A stretch of 64,000 nt of DNA from Trileptium ribeirensis (taxonomy: Eukaryota > Nematoda > Enoplea > Enoplida > Thoracostomopsidae), in NCBI GenBank assembly GCA_030248225.1, contig JASANE010017431.1, forward strand, positions 42,618 through 106,617, read 5' to 3'. The notes below the pieces were generated by a model, which saw only the letters and a list, made by a program, of their open reading frames with translations, was not told the DNA's origin and ran no database searches. A program made the position numbers and the translations under genes. Each line of letters starts with the position of its first letter. Position 1 is the first letter of the stretch. Positions 33,285 through 43,702 of the stretch are shown here, in pieces.

Positions 33285-34655
33285 TATAGCACTAGGTTGC
33301 GTTGCATGAAATCATATTTTATTGCAAAAATGTACAATTATACACAAAACTTATTTGTCTAATTATAGCGGGATTGCATCAGATTGTATAATGAAATTTT
33401 GCATCAGAATGTCACGTAAGCATGATATGTGTTCATAGCGAGGATGGCACAGTAATCCCCCTGTAGTCGAAATAAGCGAACCAGTCTGGAAATCGAGCCG
33501 ATCGTCCGCACGTGTTGTTCGAACGTTTGTCAATGTCAGAGTCGACGCCGTTGTCGGTGCCTTTGTCACATCGGTCGACAGATTGATCTTTGATTGATCA
33601 CAGTTGGTGAAAGCTAGTTTCAGTTGATTGATTAACCATAGGTCTAGATCGTGGGATTGTTGGCGGTTAGAAGGGGCGGGGTTGACTAACAGAGGCCCTG
33701 ATCTTTCGGCGAGGCTTTAAACAATTGATTTGGGCACCGGTGGCGACGAGGAATCGGTGTCCAGAGTTTCGGTCCATGACAAAGAACAAGCTGTTGACCC
33801 TGGCGGAGCTAGTGTCCCTCTCCGCTATCATGCAAGGGTGGCGGCATTAAGCTATCGCCAATCCAAACTTTGCAAGATGCCAGCATTGTCCGTCGTCACG
33901 ATTCGGCTGCATTCGACCACTCGATTGACTTCGTCCTCGATAACGGTTGCCACCTCTTCGGGGTCAATTCCGGTACCGCCTCGGTTGACCGTAAGGCTCG
34001 CTTCCAGCTTGCGCAGCTCGCGAACCGGTTGCCACCTCCCCAACATTATCGGCCAACGTCGCTTGCGGCTTCTAACGTTGGGCTTCCAGACACGACCACC
34101 TCCAGTTGCACCTGGGGCGGGAGCCGTTGAAAGAACAGCTGCCGCACAATTAATCGTCGGCCGGCGGTCGCCTCGTTCATAGACGTTGAAGAGTTGTTGC
34201 AGTCGCCTTTGTTTGGGTGTGGAAAGCCGTTTGACCAATTCTTCGCGGAGAACGTCGTAGGGTTTCTCGGTCGGGGGCATGATTAGGTGGTCGCCGACTT
34301 CGGAGGCGTGCTCTGGGGACAGGAACCCGATGACGTAGTTGAACTTTGCTACTCCACTGTCCGACGGGTTACGAATTACGGGGCGACTTGAGCGAATCGT
34401 GGTCGCCAGGCCAGAACGGGGCCACCATTGTTTGATCTTCCTCGTCATACGTGTCCGTCATCGTTGGACGACAATCGCTCTCAGCGTCAATTTCTAAAAC
34501 GAAAAACATTGGAAAACGAGAGAAACAAGGCCGCCACGTTAAGACGAAATAAACATAACGATGAATTCAATTAGTACCCCAAGCGCATAAAGCTGGCTGA
34601 TGTAAAACAACGTAAAAACATCGAATTCATCAATATAGCACTAGGTTGCGTTGCA
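33285..34655. mobile_element. Retrotransposon fragment bounded by exact 22-bp direct repeats
   Basis: The 22-mer that starts TA and continues TAGCACTAGGTTGCGTTGCA occurs at 33285-33306 and again at 34634-34655 in the same orientation. It brackets the gag-like pseudogene below. The repeats are far longer than an ordinary retrotransposon target duplication and far shorter than LTRs. They could be the remaining edges of LTRs or a recombination product. Confidence 0.5.
33852..34448 (-). pseudogene. Ty3/gypsy-type gag fragment
   Basis: A 199-codon open frame on the minus strand. Its middle matches the capsid-like gag of arthropod and nematode Ty3/gypsy elements: AKFNYVIGFLSPEHASEV, PPTEKPYDVLREELVKRLST, QRRLQQLFNVYERGDRRPT. 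The product would be the structural Gag that packages element RNA. No protease, reverse transcriptase or integrase can be read downstream on the minus strand before 33285, so it is a solitary fragment. The overlapping 150-codon plus-strand frame is its shadow. Confidence 0.75.
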
Positions 34656-35125
34656 AGAAGCCAAAAATGGAGCGAGCGGAGTTTCCATTGAGGGTTCTAG
34701 GAAGAAATTCGTAAAAATTTCTTTTTTTTGTCTGTTTCTGTCATTCATAACTCATCTTCGGATGGACCGAGTTCGACAATTTTTTTCGACAGCAAAAATG
34801 ATGACGATATGCAGTTTAGTTGAACGCGAACAGCTCCGACCTAGTCTTTAGTGTAAAATGGCAAAACACAAGGTTTTTAAGGTTCCTTTGTCCAATTTAG
34901 CCATACGGGTACCAGCCTGTGGTGGCCTGTATCTCGCGACGCATGCTTCGCATCGAAAAATGGAGAACACCGTGCAGAATCAGCTCAGATCATAACTTTG
35001 CTAACTACGACTTTGTTGTGGGACCTCTGTCCGGGCCACTCTGGACCCTAATGTGGTTCATCGACCTTTTGCCAGAAATAGCGACTTTTCAGATTTTCCC
35101 GTGTTATTGCTTGTTACGTTGTTAA
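34656..35125. repeat. Diverged repeat related to 20280-20480
   Basis: Shares an ordered set of words with the left arm near 20280-20480: TCACTCATAACT / TCATTCATAACTCAT, GATGACGA-ATGC, TTTAGTTGAACGC and AGCCTGTGGT. An old dispersed repeat; no gene seen. Confidence 0.4.
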
Positions 35126-35129
35126 AGAA

Positions 35130-36620
35130 TGCCTATTAGGTTATCAAGCTCGCTGGATACGACGATTTTGCCATATGGAGTCCAACTTGACTGTGTTATA
35201 CCTTTCATAGGGTATCAAGGCTGTCGACGAAACCGATTTCCAAAATGTGTGTTTTCATATTGGCTGATTACGTATTGCGTGCAGGGCATCAATAATGGTC
35301 TATATAGGTATTTCTTAAGGCTGAATACAATGACTTGAATCCAGCATGCATATTCCAAGTTTTTTTAGGGTTTTCAATGAGTTTAGCGTCAATGAACTCG
35401 ATTTTCATAATATACTCTGTCTTTTGTTATTTGGTTACATATTGCGTACAGATCATTAAGAATTGTCTATATATATAGGTTTCTTGCTATGCTGAGTACA
35501 GGCTGGCTGCATCCTGGAAAATCCTGAAATTTGAAAACTGTCCTGGAAAATCCTGGAATTTGGAGTGCTCTCAGTAGTCATACACCGAAATCCTGGAAAA
35601 TTGAGCAAAAAGTCCTGGAATTTCGGGGCTAATTTTTTAGTTCAGAGGATTCAAAAAAATTTCGACGCTTCACGGCGAGCACATGACACTAGTCACATCT
35701 ACTGTAACGGTCGATGGAATCGGATGCACGAGCTGTAGCTCCCCAGCAGCCGCTCCCATCACGCGTGACTCGGGCTGAAGTTTTATGGGCGATGAAGCTG
35801 GTTGTTGCACATTTCTCACAAAGAAGTTGCATTGGGATTGGTGCACTGTTCGCACAGATGTTTCATGATGGTGCCATTGCGAAACAGTTTTCTCTTAGCA
35901 AGAGTAAAACTGCGTATGTTATCAAGTTTAGTCTTGCTTCTTATTTCAAGCATGAGCTATTGCACCAGTTATCGGAATACGATTTTTTTGTCCCTATGCT
36001 TCGACTAAGCGCTGAACACTGTTTCACAGAGTAATCAAATGGAAATCAAATCAAAATCAGAAATCAAATTATCGAAGATTTTGGGATCACAAAACGGACA
36101 CAGTGGCTACACGCTACTTGAACTCTATGTTCCTCGGTCTTGCTCGCATACGTTATATACAGAGTCGCAGCGCAAATGCAATGCTGAAAGTCCAGGATTT
36201 ACACGTAGTGCAAGTTTTAAGGTTTTTGTATAGAGCGTCCTGGAATATCATGGAAAATCCTTGAATTTCAGCGCTACATCTGCCCTGTGAATACGATGGT
36301 TTGATTGTTTGGGCCTTGTACGGGTATCTTACGCCTTTTCAGGCATTTGCATTAGGTTTAGGGTCATTGAACGCAATTGCAAGAAAATACTATGTCCTCA
36401 GGAGCTTAGTACATGGCATGAAAAATAGATTATGTAGAAGTTTTCGGTATGCTGAATACAATGATTTTTGCAGCGTGCATATTTCATGCGGTGTCAATGG
36501 GTTTAGGGTCAATCAATCGGATTTCCAGAATATAGTCTGTCTTCTATCGTTTGGTTACGCATTGCGTGCATGTTATTAAGAATAATTGTCTATATAGCTT
36601 TTCCTGTAGGCTGAATACGA
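35130..36620. repeat. Diverged ~160-175-bp tandem repeat, split by a hAT remnant
   Basis: The words GGTTACGCATTGCGTGCA, TTGTCTATATA and GCTGAATACAATG recur in order. GCTGAATACRATG occurs near 35316, 36447 and 36603, with a variant at 35491 interrupted by the hAT insertion and resuming at 36287. Spacing is about 160-175 bp. Identity is low, so this is an old array that predates the insertion. Confidence 0.55.
35503..36286. mobile_element. hAT-like transposon remnant
   Basis: Left end CAGGCTGGCTGCATCCTGG and right end CATCTGCCCTG form degenerate terminal repeats of the CAGGG type. Both subterminal regions carry TCCTGGAAAATCCTGGAATT words. Inside, 35714-36034 encodes a 106-residue frame (RAEVLWAMKLVVAHFSQRSC, ALFAQMFHDGAIAKQFSLSK, YVIKFSLASYFKHELL). 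This matches the N-terminal part of a hAT-related transposase family widespread in aquatic invertebrates and fish. The homology resumes after a frameshift (TRYLNSMFLGLA). It is internally deleted and dead. Confidence 0.65.
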
Positions 36621-37228
36621 TGGTTTGGTTATTTAGAGACAAGCACAAGTACTTGATGTGTTGTCAATTGTTTTCGATGAGTTTAGGGTCGACGAGTTTT
36701 TAGGATTTTCAATGGACTCACGGTTCACGAGGTTTAGGGTGGTATATACATCAAACAGCCGGTTACGTGTGATTAAACAAAATAACTTAAAGATAAAACC
36801 ACGCCCGCTCTGTTTCACCTTCGCTGGCCAGATGCTAGAATATAATGCATATTTGACAAGATGCCACTCTACGGTTCAAATTCATTGTGAGTTGACTATC
36901 GACCATTATATACATCAAAAAGCTTTCCTAATCTTGTTTAATTCACTGTTGTACACCAGTAAACGTATAGATCACGCCCGGCCGATTGAAGGACCATAAC
37001 TGCTGAACAACGACTTTCGTTACTGCTAACGACAGAACGTTGTTAATGGGCGGTCGACGGCCGTGAAAATTGTTAAACGGTCGGCCGAAACCTAGTGCTG
37101 TCGTTTCCCAACGCTGCAGATTAATCCAAAGTAAAAAAAAGTTCTTCTAAAAAAATTCTTCAGATTTTATAAACAATTTCGCGCTATTATAATTACAGTC
37201 TAAAAATGTGGTGGTGCTAACGCAGTTT
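36621..37228. other. Upstream region of the nucleoporin gene
   Basis: The end of the old tandem repeat grades into single-copy DNA. From about 36975 composition is GC-richer, with CGGCCG-type words and short inverted pieces (ACGACTTTCGTTACTGCTAACG, ACGGCCGTG). Proximity to the gene suggests promoter sequence, but no specific factor site is claimed. Confidence 0.35.
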
Positions 37229-37286
37229 GCTATATATAAACATATATTATTTTCGCTTTTATGCTTACATTCTTTCTTTATTTTAG
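37229..37286 (+). promoter_or_regulatory. TATA-like box and 3' splice acceptor before NUP98-96
   Basis: GCTATATATAAACAT at about 37229 is followed by a pyrimidine-rich tract and TTCTTTATTTTAG ending at 37286. The start codon lies 43 bases further on. The AG could be the acceptor of a 5'-untranslated intron or a trans-splice site for a spliced leader. No leader sequence is visible here. Confidence 0.4.
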
Positions 37287-37329
37287 GTTATTCGATCGAT
37301 ATATTGTCTAAAGTGTGATCATTTGTACA

Positions 37330-40300
37330 ATGTTCGGACAGACTCGTCCATTGTTTGGCAGTGCGGCGTCCACAGGGACGGCGTTCGGCGCCGCTCCGAG
37401 TAGCTTTGGCTCGACGGCGACATTCGGCCAACAAGGCCAGCAACCGGCGGGTTTGTTTGGTGCGCCGCAGCCTACAACCGGACTTTTCGGCACAGCTACA
37501 ACAGCGACTGGTGCTGGAAACACACTGTTTGGTGCACCAGCAACTACAGTAGCAGCAGTGGCGGCGACTGGCTTCACCGGCTTTGGTGCACGTGGTGCCA
37601 CAGCATTTGGCAACCAAGCTTCAAATACTAGCGCTAGCAATTTGTTTGGAGCGACGGCAACGCAGCAACAGCAGAGATCGTTGTTTGGTGGTACAAACGC
37701 ATCAGGAACTATTCAAGCAGCCGGTGCGTTGCCCTTCGGTACACCTGGAGCGAGTACATCAATTTTTGGCCAAGGCTCTACTACTGCAAACACCGGATTG
37801 TTTCAACAACAGCCAGGCGCACAAATTGGATCATCGATATTCGGCGGAGGCAATGTAACAGTTGGTCAGGTACCTGCGGGAGTTAAATTTAACGCACCTA
37901 CCGGAAGCGATACCATGATAAAATCGAATCAACAACACAATATCCAGACGAAACATCAATGTGTTAGTGCAATGAAGGAGTACGAGCAGTTTTCGCTGGA
38001 GGAAATCCGGGCTGCTGATTATATGGCTGGTCGGCGGGGTGGCGGCTTCACAGCTGAACAGCAACAACAAGCTGGCGGGTTATTCGCCTCAACTGGTCAA
38101 GCAACAACAGGTTTATTCGGTGCGCCTGTCGCTAGTGGAGCCACAACGTCGCTTTTTGGACAGCCCGCTGCGTCGAGTGTCGGCGGCGGCATCTTTGGCA
38201 ATACGTCAACGTCGATTTTTAACACAGCTCAGAATCAACAACGACCGCTGTTTGGCGCTGCGTCGACCCAAGCTACTGGGTTTGCAGCGGCCGCGCCAAC
38301 ATTTGGACAGTCAACTTTTGGGCAGCAACAGCAGACGAGCCAGGCCGGGCTTTTTGGCCAATTTACTCAACCCGCTGGGACACAACAGGCTCCGGCGTTT
38401 GGAAGTTCTACGTTTGGGAGCACAGCTGGAACGGGCTTGTTTGGACCGAAGACAACTGTGTCAGCGACTGGCTCAACCGGATTTGGAAACACATTTAATT
38501 TTGGTTCTTCAGTGGCTCAGCCAGCAGCAACAGCGTTGTCTAGTGGAGGATCCTCTTTTTTTGGTAAGCCTGCTACACAGCAAAGCATGCCGTTTGGCTC
38601 CAATCCGGCTCAAGGAGTTGGATTTGGTGCTTTTGGGACTACTTCAACACAAGCCACGGGATTCGGAACTACTCTAACAACACCGTCCTTATTTGGAGGC
38701 GCTCAGCAGCAGCAAAGACCATTATTTAGTGGTGGCTTTGGCACGTCCTCCGGTGTCGCATCTGGAACAAGTAGCGCCAACCTGTTTGGGACAACACCTG
38801 GCGGTGGTTTTACAGGTCTTTTTAGTGCTCCACGCACACAAATTGGTGGTACACTTTCTGGAAGTGGCACAAGTGCAACATCACTTTTTGGAGGAACATT
38901 TGGCGGTGGTCAGCAACCATCCTTTTTCGGGAGTGATCCGAATTCTGCAGCAGCACAGCGTGCTATAGTTGAACAGCAGTTGGTTGCGGTGTCCAATTCG
39001 CCGTACGGTGAGTCGTCGCTATACAAAAATTTGTTGCCAACACTGGATCCCAATACTGCTGCCCTGCACTTGCAGCCGTTGGATTCTCGGATACACCAGC
39101 AGCTAATTTCCGCTGCACCAAGGTTGGCCCTTGGTGGAAATAGTTCTGTTAGTACACGATATTTCGGTGCTACTACTGCAAAACCCTTACCACGTGTGTC
39201 ACCTCGAATATTTGCAACTCTGAATCGAACTGTTCCGAACAGGACAAGTTTATTCGATGATGACGAAGAAGATGATGGTTTAATCAGAGATGGGTTTGTT
39301 CCTCGTAAAAATGTGAAGAAGCTAAGCATCAAACCCAAGATTAAACCAGAATTTAACATTAGTACTCCGACATTATCCATTACCGCAAGCAATACGCCTT
39401 TAACAAATCGTTTCACTGAGAACAAACCAGGTGAGCCCAGTCGCTTAAAGTTGTCGTTCCGGGAAATGCCAGCGACGGCCAGCGATGTATCTAACATCGA
39501 GAAAAACGAATCTGCTAACGAGTTCACGAAACTGAGTGTCGGGAAACGAAGCCTTATTGAGAGTCAGACTGCTAGCGATTTAATGCCAAATTGGCAGCAA
39601 ATTTCGCCAAGGCTTGATCACGGCAACCGTAGCATCTGCAACAATGAGATAGATCAACAGTTTCATCGTCAAGACGTCGACGAACAACTGCCCGAAATTT
39701 CTGATGTACCCGGCGATCGTCCAATCAGCTCGACATCTGCGTCTGCAGGTATTATCCTCACGAAGTCCGATTACTATACAATTCCGTCGCTGGAGGAACT
39801 ACGTAGTATTGTAGACGGTGAGGGCCGTTGTGTTGTCAGCGGTGGATTCTCAGTCGGTCGAGATGGTTACGGGTCAGTATTTTGGCCAGACGAAATCGAT
39901 GTCGCCGGATTAAATATAGACCAACTTGTTCATTTTCGTCACAAAGAAGTAACTGTGTATCCGGACGATAACGATAAGCCTCCAGTTGGTGTGGCTCTAA
40001 ATCGACCGGCTGAAATTACGCTCGAACGAGTATGGCCCAACGACAAATCAACTTCAACGCCAATCAAGAGCCCACAACGGCTACATTTAATGAAATATCG
40101 ACAGAAATTAGAAACTGCGACGGCGAGAATGGGCGCTTCGTTTAAGGACTATCGTCCAGATACGGGCGCTTGGGTGTTTTCTGTTCCGCATTTCACAAAA
40201 TACGGCCTTGACGAGGAGCCAGCTGATGTTGCACCATCGGCGATTGAGCCACTAACGAAGGCGCAGCGGTCACAGGAAAATATTCAGCACATTGTTCAAC

Positions 40301-43300
40301 GATTGGCGTCGCCACGAGCAATAAAACAGAACGATAGAGTTAAGAATGCTAAATGCTATGTGGTAGATGGGCCGCAGGATATTCGTAGGGAACAGCTGAT
40401 GCAAGAAAGTATTGTTGGACGTTCCCAAACTAATGCAGCGGGGTTCCAGCATAGTACCGCTATAATAGATAAAGCTTTAGGCGCGGGTGGTGATGTAGCT
40501 AATACGCAGCGCGTGGACTTGACTTGTGCGACGGCTGGATTTGACGATGGTATGGATGATGACTACCGTTATAGTGTTGGATTGGGCGCTGGTAGCGATG
40601 ACGACGCCATAGCGTCTTCGAAGAGACAATACGATGAAGCCGACGTCGAAGCAGATGATGACTATTTGCCACCGTTGCCAATTGAAACATCAAACGCAGC
40701 GAGTAGCACTATTGACGTAATGAAAGAAAGCTTTTTCGACAATTACTGTAAAACAGCTGTTACGAATTTACACTCTAGCGATGAAACCTACATTATCAAA
40801 TATGATCAACATGGTCGAGATGCGAGGATCCAAGATTGTGCTGCTGCTGGAACTGCTCCTGTGGCAAAACGTAGAGCGGTTGTTGAAGATGTTTTTGATC
40901 GGAGTAGCTGTATTCTGGAAAAGATAAAACAACCTTCGTCAAGGGCAGTATCGGCTGTAAGCGCAAAACCTATCGATAGCTACACCAAGCAAGCCAAAAC
41001 CTTTATGAAGCAAGAGAGTGACTTACTTGACGAAAAGCGTACTACACCAACCCCTAACTTTGGGCTAGTACATAATATACACGCGGACAGCCGTTCGCTG
41101 AGATACAGCAAATTATCGTCAGTCGGGGACGCTAAAATTTTGGAATCGTTGCCTGAGTCCGAGTATCAGCAATTAATACCAGCATCAACTTTATCAGTAC
41201 CAGCAACAGCCGCTGCTCTTGCTCCGGTTCGACGTGCCCCACAAAACACGTTTCATATTGTTGCTGCCTCGAATTCGATCGTTTTCGACGATAGTCGTAC
41301 AAGTGCGGCGCATATTATGATGAATCGTGGTATCGGTCCACAAAGTCGCTCGTTGCGTCCGTGTTGGACGTACAGCGGTGTTCTCGTACGCCTTGGTAAT
41401 GATTTCGATAGCGACCGTTCGTCGCACTTTGCAACCGGATCCTCGATTGTTGGTATGTCGCGCGGTGGCGTTGCTCGAATGGACCAGGAGCTTACCGGAC
41501 TGGCTCCATGTGTTGTGCTTGAACAACATCGGTATTCGACTCGTCGTTTGGACAAAACGTACGTCGACGACTTATTTAAATGCCATCGAGATCGATGTCA
41601 AATCGACGACGTTGTTGAAACAATAACTGGAGATGATTCCAATCATGTTCCGCCGCCTCGGATTTATTTGAAACGAGAGTCGGATAGTATTCTTATCATC
41701 GAAAAGTTTTGCGATATAGCTAATCAGAACGCAGTACACGAAATGAGTCTGCTCTGGTCATTGACTAAACGGCTGTGGTGTTCGCTCGAACAAAACGCGG
41801 AAGCGTATGCGAACTACGGTTGTCGTTCACAAGGCTATGCATCGGCTGTTTTGCGTAAATATTCAATTTGGCAATGGTTTAGCAATGTTTGTCAGCAGGT
41901 TGTAGCGGACGAGCTTGAATCTATCGCCGAAGTGCATCCAGGAGAGCTTGTCTACAAATGCTGGATCTATTTGACTTGCCACAATATCGCACAGGCGTTG
42001 AGATGTGCTACTAGAGCAGGATATCGAAGGCTTGCATTGCTAATAACACAACACAATAGCGCGCTGTGTAAGCGTTACTGTTTGAAGCAAGTTTCACGAT
42101 GGAAGCAAGTTGGAGCTGACGCCTATATTGACGTTAATCTGCTTAAAATTTATCTACTGCTCGCTGGAGAAATGGAATGGATCACCGTTGACGGCAGACG
42201 CATCAATCTTTGCGAAGGTCTTGATTGGAAACGAATTTTTGGTTTGCAACTATGGTATCGATGTAGCAGCGCTGAGTGTTTAAAAGACGTCATAGACTTG
42301 TACGAGAGAAGCTGTGCTCACGACAATGGATCGGTGGCGTCCGATGATCAGCGGACTGGCCGTTGTACCACCCCTTTATACAATCGTCCGATACCGAGCT
42401 TCATCGAACTTCGTGTGAATAACAACGAGGAGCAGTTGGATAGTAAAACTACTGTTCAACCAGGAATTTTAGCTAAACAAGCTCAATTCTCGTGGCCTTG
42501 TGACGATCTGTTTTATTTGTTACTGAAACTGGCAGCCTGCAATGGGAGCACATTGACATCCATCTTGGCACCGGAATCATTCACGTCGGACCACTGTGAT
42601 TTCCACGCCATTTGGCATCTGTATACGATACTTGTTAGCATCGGATTTCCGCGATCACCAAACGAAAATCGCCTGCATCGATGCTACGCTCAACAGTTGA
42701 ATCATTACGGATTTTATGAGTGGGCCACGTTTGTGTTGTGTCACATTGAGCAGCCAGGAATTAGAGCATTTTTGGTTAAGAAACAGCTAGAGCACAACAT
42801 TGACCGTATAACGCCGGAACAGGAAGATATCATGACAGTTTGCGGCAAAATTGATAAGCGACTGTTTTTTGAACTCAGGGCTGCCAAGCTAGCCGCCAAC
42901 AATAGCAGTGCTAACGAAAATTCGGTTGAAGAAATTATGTTTGCGAGCAAAGCCGGTGCGTGGATGTATGCTCATCGGTGTCTTTTAGAAAAAGTTGGTC
43001 CTATGTTAGTTTTGGACAAAGAAATGGACACTCTGGCGTCTGTTATCAGTCCACTTGCCGAAAATGTTCAGTTTATCGCGGATTGGTCAAGCGGTGGCAT
43101 GATTTACGACGAATATTTGAAGGTCGTACGACAGATGAATGAACTAGCTGACGACAATTCAGGTCTTGAACATCGACATTCTAATTGTACACAGTCGTAT
43201 CACGATATTCAGCGTAGCGTCCGGAATATTATTCAAAACTTGGACTTTATGAAGTGTAGCAATGCGTTACAGCGCCTTACGAAATGCGAAATTGGACATC

Positions 43301-43458
43301 AGCTGGCCCTGTTTGCTCGTGTTATACGGCCAGCGGCTGAGGTTGGGCCAATTTTAAAGCAAATGAACCCCGTTATATCGTCGCAATATCCTGCAGCAAA
43401 CACTGTGACTGTTTTTCAAGAGCGATCTCGTGGTACGTTGCTGATGGAATTGGAGTAA
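37330..43458 (+). CDS. NUP98: Nup98-Nup96 nucleoporin precursor, intronless
   Basis: A single uninterrupted frame of 2042 codons. The start MFGQ at 37330 is chosen over an upstream in-frame GTG (37315). Residues 1 to ~535 are an FG domain (about 38 FG dipeptides, five GLFG, many Gln runs), split by a GLEBS motif at ~195-239 (TKHQCVSAMKEYEQFSLEEI) that binds Rae1/Gle2. An acidic patch near 641 (LFDDDEEDD) and KKLSIK follow. Residues ~806-955 are the autoproteolytic domain that anchors Nup98 (AGIILTKSDYYTIPSLEEL, KPPVGVALNR, KEVTVYPDDN). Cleavage is expected after Phe955, but the next residue is Thr956, not Ser. The remaining 1087 residues are Nup96, with an alpha-solenoid from ~1395-1470 onward that joins the Y-complex. 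Nup98 lines the pore; Nup96 is scaffold. No introns, unusual for such a long animal gene. Identification is secure. Confidence 0.97.
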   Translation: MFGQTRPLFGSAASTGTAFGAAPSSFGSTATFGQQGQQPAGLFGAPQPTTGLFGTATTATGAGNTLFGAPATTVAAVAATGFTGFGARGATAFGNQASNTSASNLFGATATQQQQRSLFGGTNASGTIQAAGALPFGTPGASTSIFGQGSTTANTGLFQQQPGAQIGSSIFGGGNVTVGQVPAGVKFNAPTGSDTMIKSNQQHNIQTKHQCVSAMKEYEQFSLEEIRAADYMAGRRGGGFTAEQQQQAGGLFASTGQATTGLFGAPVASGATTSLFGQPAASSVGGGIFGNTSTSIFNTAQNQQRPLFGAASTQATGFAAAAPTFGQSTFGQQQQTSQAGLFGQFTQPAGTQQAPAFGSSTFGSTAGTGLFGPKTTVSATGSTGFGNTFNFGSSVAQPAATALSSGGSSFFGKPATQQSMPFGSNPAQGVGFGAFGTTSTQATGFGTTLTTPSLFGGAQQQQRPLFSGGFGTSSGVASGTSSANLFGTTPGGGFTGLFSAPRTQIGGTLSGSGTSATSLFGGTFGGGQQPSFFGSDPNSAAAQRAIVEQQLVAVSNSPYGESSLYKNLLPTLDPNTAALHLQPLDSRIHQQLISAAPRLALGGNSSVSTRYFGATTAKPLPRVSPRIFATLNRTVPNRTSLFDDDEEDDGLIRDGFVPRKNVKKLSIKPKIKPEFNISTPTLSITASNTPLTNRFTENKPGEPSRLKLSFREMPATASDVSNIEKNESANEFTKLSVGKRSLIESQTASDLMPNWQQISPRLDHGNRSICNNEIDQQFHRQDVDEQLPEISDVPGDRPISSTSASAGIILTKSDYYTIPSLEELRSIVDGEGRCVVSGGFSVGRDGYGSVFWPDEIDVAGLNIDQLVHFRHKEVTVYPDDNDKPPVGVALNRPAEITLERVWPNDKSTSTPIKSPQRLHLMKYRQKLETATARMGASFKDYRPDTGAWVFSVPHFTKYGLDEEPADVAPSAIEPLTKAQRSQENIQHIVQRLASPRAIKQNDRVKNAKCYVVDGPQDIRREQLMQESIVGRSQTNAAGFQHSTAIIDKALGAGGDVANTQRVDLTCATAGFDDGMDDDYRYSVGLGAGSDDDAIASSKRQYDEADVEADDDYLPPLPIETSNAASSTIDVMKESFFDNYCKTAVTNLHSSDETYIIKYDQHGRDARIQDCAAAGTAPVAKRRAVVEDVFDRSSCILEKIKQPSSRAVSAVSAKPIDSYTKQAKTFMKQESDLLDEKRTTPTPNFGLVHNIHADSRSLRYSKLSSVGDAKILESLPESEYQQLIPASTLSVPATAAALAPVRRAPQNTFHIVAASNSIVFDDSRTSAAHIMMNRGIGPQSRSLRPCWTYSGVLVRLGNDFDSDRSSHFATGSSIVGMSRGGVARMDQELTGLAPCVVLEQHRYSTRRLDKTYVDDLFKCHRDRCQIDDVVETITGDDSNHVPPPRIYLKRESDSILIIEKFCDIANQNAVHEMSLLWSLTKRLWCSLEQNAEAYANYGCRSQGYASAVLRKYSIWQWFSNVCQQVVADELESIAEVHPGELVYKCWIYLTCHNIAQALRCATRAGYRRLALLITQHNSALCKRYCLKQVSRWKQVGADAYIDVNLLKIYLLLAGEMEWITVDGRRINLCEGLDWKRIFGLQLWYRCSSAECLKDVIDLYERSCAHDNGSVASDDQRTGRCTTPLYNRPIPSFIELRVNNNEEQLDSKTTVQPGILAKQAQFSWPCDDLFYLLLKLAACNGSTLTSILAPESFTSDHCDFHAIWHLYTILVSIGFPRSPNENRLHRCYAQQLNHYGFYEWATFVLCHIEQPGIRAFLVKKQLEHNIDRITPEQEDIMTVCGKIDKRLFFELRAAKLAANNSSANENSVEEIMFASKAGAWMYAHRCLLEKVGPMLVLDKEMDTLASVISPLAENVQFIADWSSGGMIYDEYLKVVRQMNELADDNSGLEHRHSNCTQSYHDIQRSVRNIIQNLDFMKCSNALQRLTKCEIGHQLALFARVIRPAAEVGPILKQMNPVISSQYPAANTVTVFQERSRGTLLMELE
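37912..38046 (+). other. NUP98: GLEBS motif coding segment
   Basis: Residues 195-239. The TMIKSN...TKHQCVSAMKEYEQFSLEE core and DYMAGRRGG are close to the Gle2/Rae1-binding sequence of known Nup98 proteins, including its position inside the FG domain. This supports an mRNA-export role for the Nup98 half. Confidence 0.9.
40189..40197 (+). other. NUP98: Autoproteolysis tripeptide His-Phe-Thr
   Basis: The codons CAT TTC ACA give H954-F955-T956 in the context WVFSVPHFTKYGLDEE. In characterised Nup98-96 and Nup145 proteins the tripeptide is HFS, with Ser as the nucleophile for the N-O acyl shift. Thr keeps a hydroxyl and is used by other self-cleaving proteins, so cleavage may persist; this is inferred. 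Confidence 0.85.
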
Positions 43459-43702
43459 TACGCAGCACCTTATCAATTTCTGGGATTTGGATCGAGGTTC
43501 GAATCAAGTTATTTTAATGTATTGGCGATAATATTCGAGTATATACGAATTTGTGTTTTTAATGATTGCTTGTAATAATTATTGTTGCGAATATCTTGAT
43601 AAACACAAAATTTGCGGAAAATATTTCTAAATTTCACATGCATAGTTTCGAGATTATTTTTAAATAAGTTTAGTTATGAATAGTTTGAAAAAATATATGC
43701 AT
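43459..43702 (+). other. NUP98-96 3' flank
   Basis: AT-rich, with no canonical AATAAA in the 240 bases before the MITE-3 insertion. The closest variants are AAATAAG near 43666 and GATAAA near 43598. The transcript end is therefore undefined and could even lie within or beyond the MITE. Confidence 0.4.

Noticed and set aside
33730..34182. 150-codon plus-strand frame
   Set aside because: Antisense of the gag-like frame, with no family match of its own.
37288..39527. Long open frames on other strands and frames over the nucleoporin gene
   Set aside because: They are shadows of the FG-repeat coding sequence; low-complexity Gly/Ala/Thr/Gln codons keep other frames open.
43488..43515. tRNA-like GGTTCGAATC word
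   Set aside because: No acceptor stem, D arm or A box can be placed around it.
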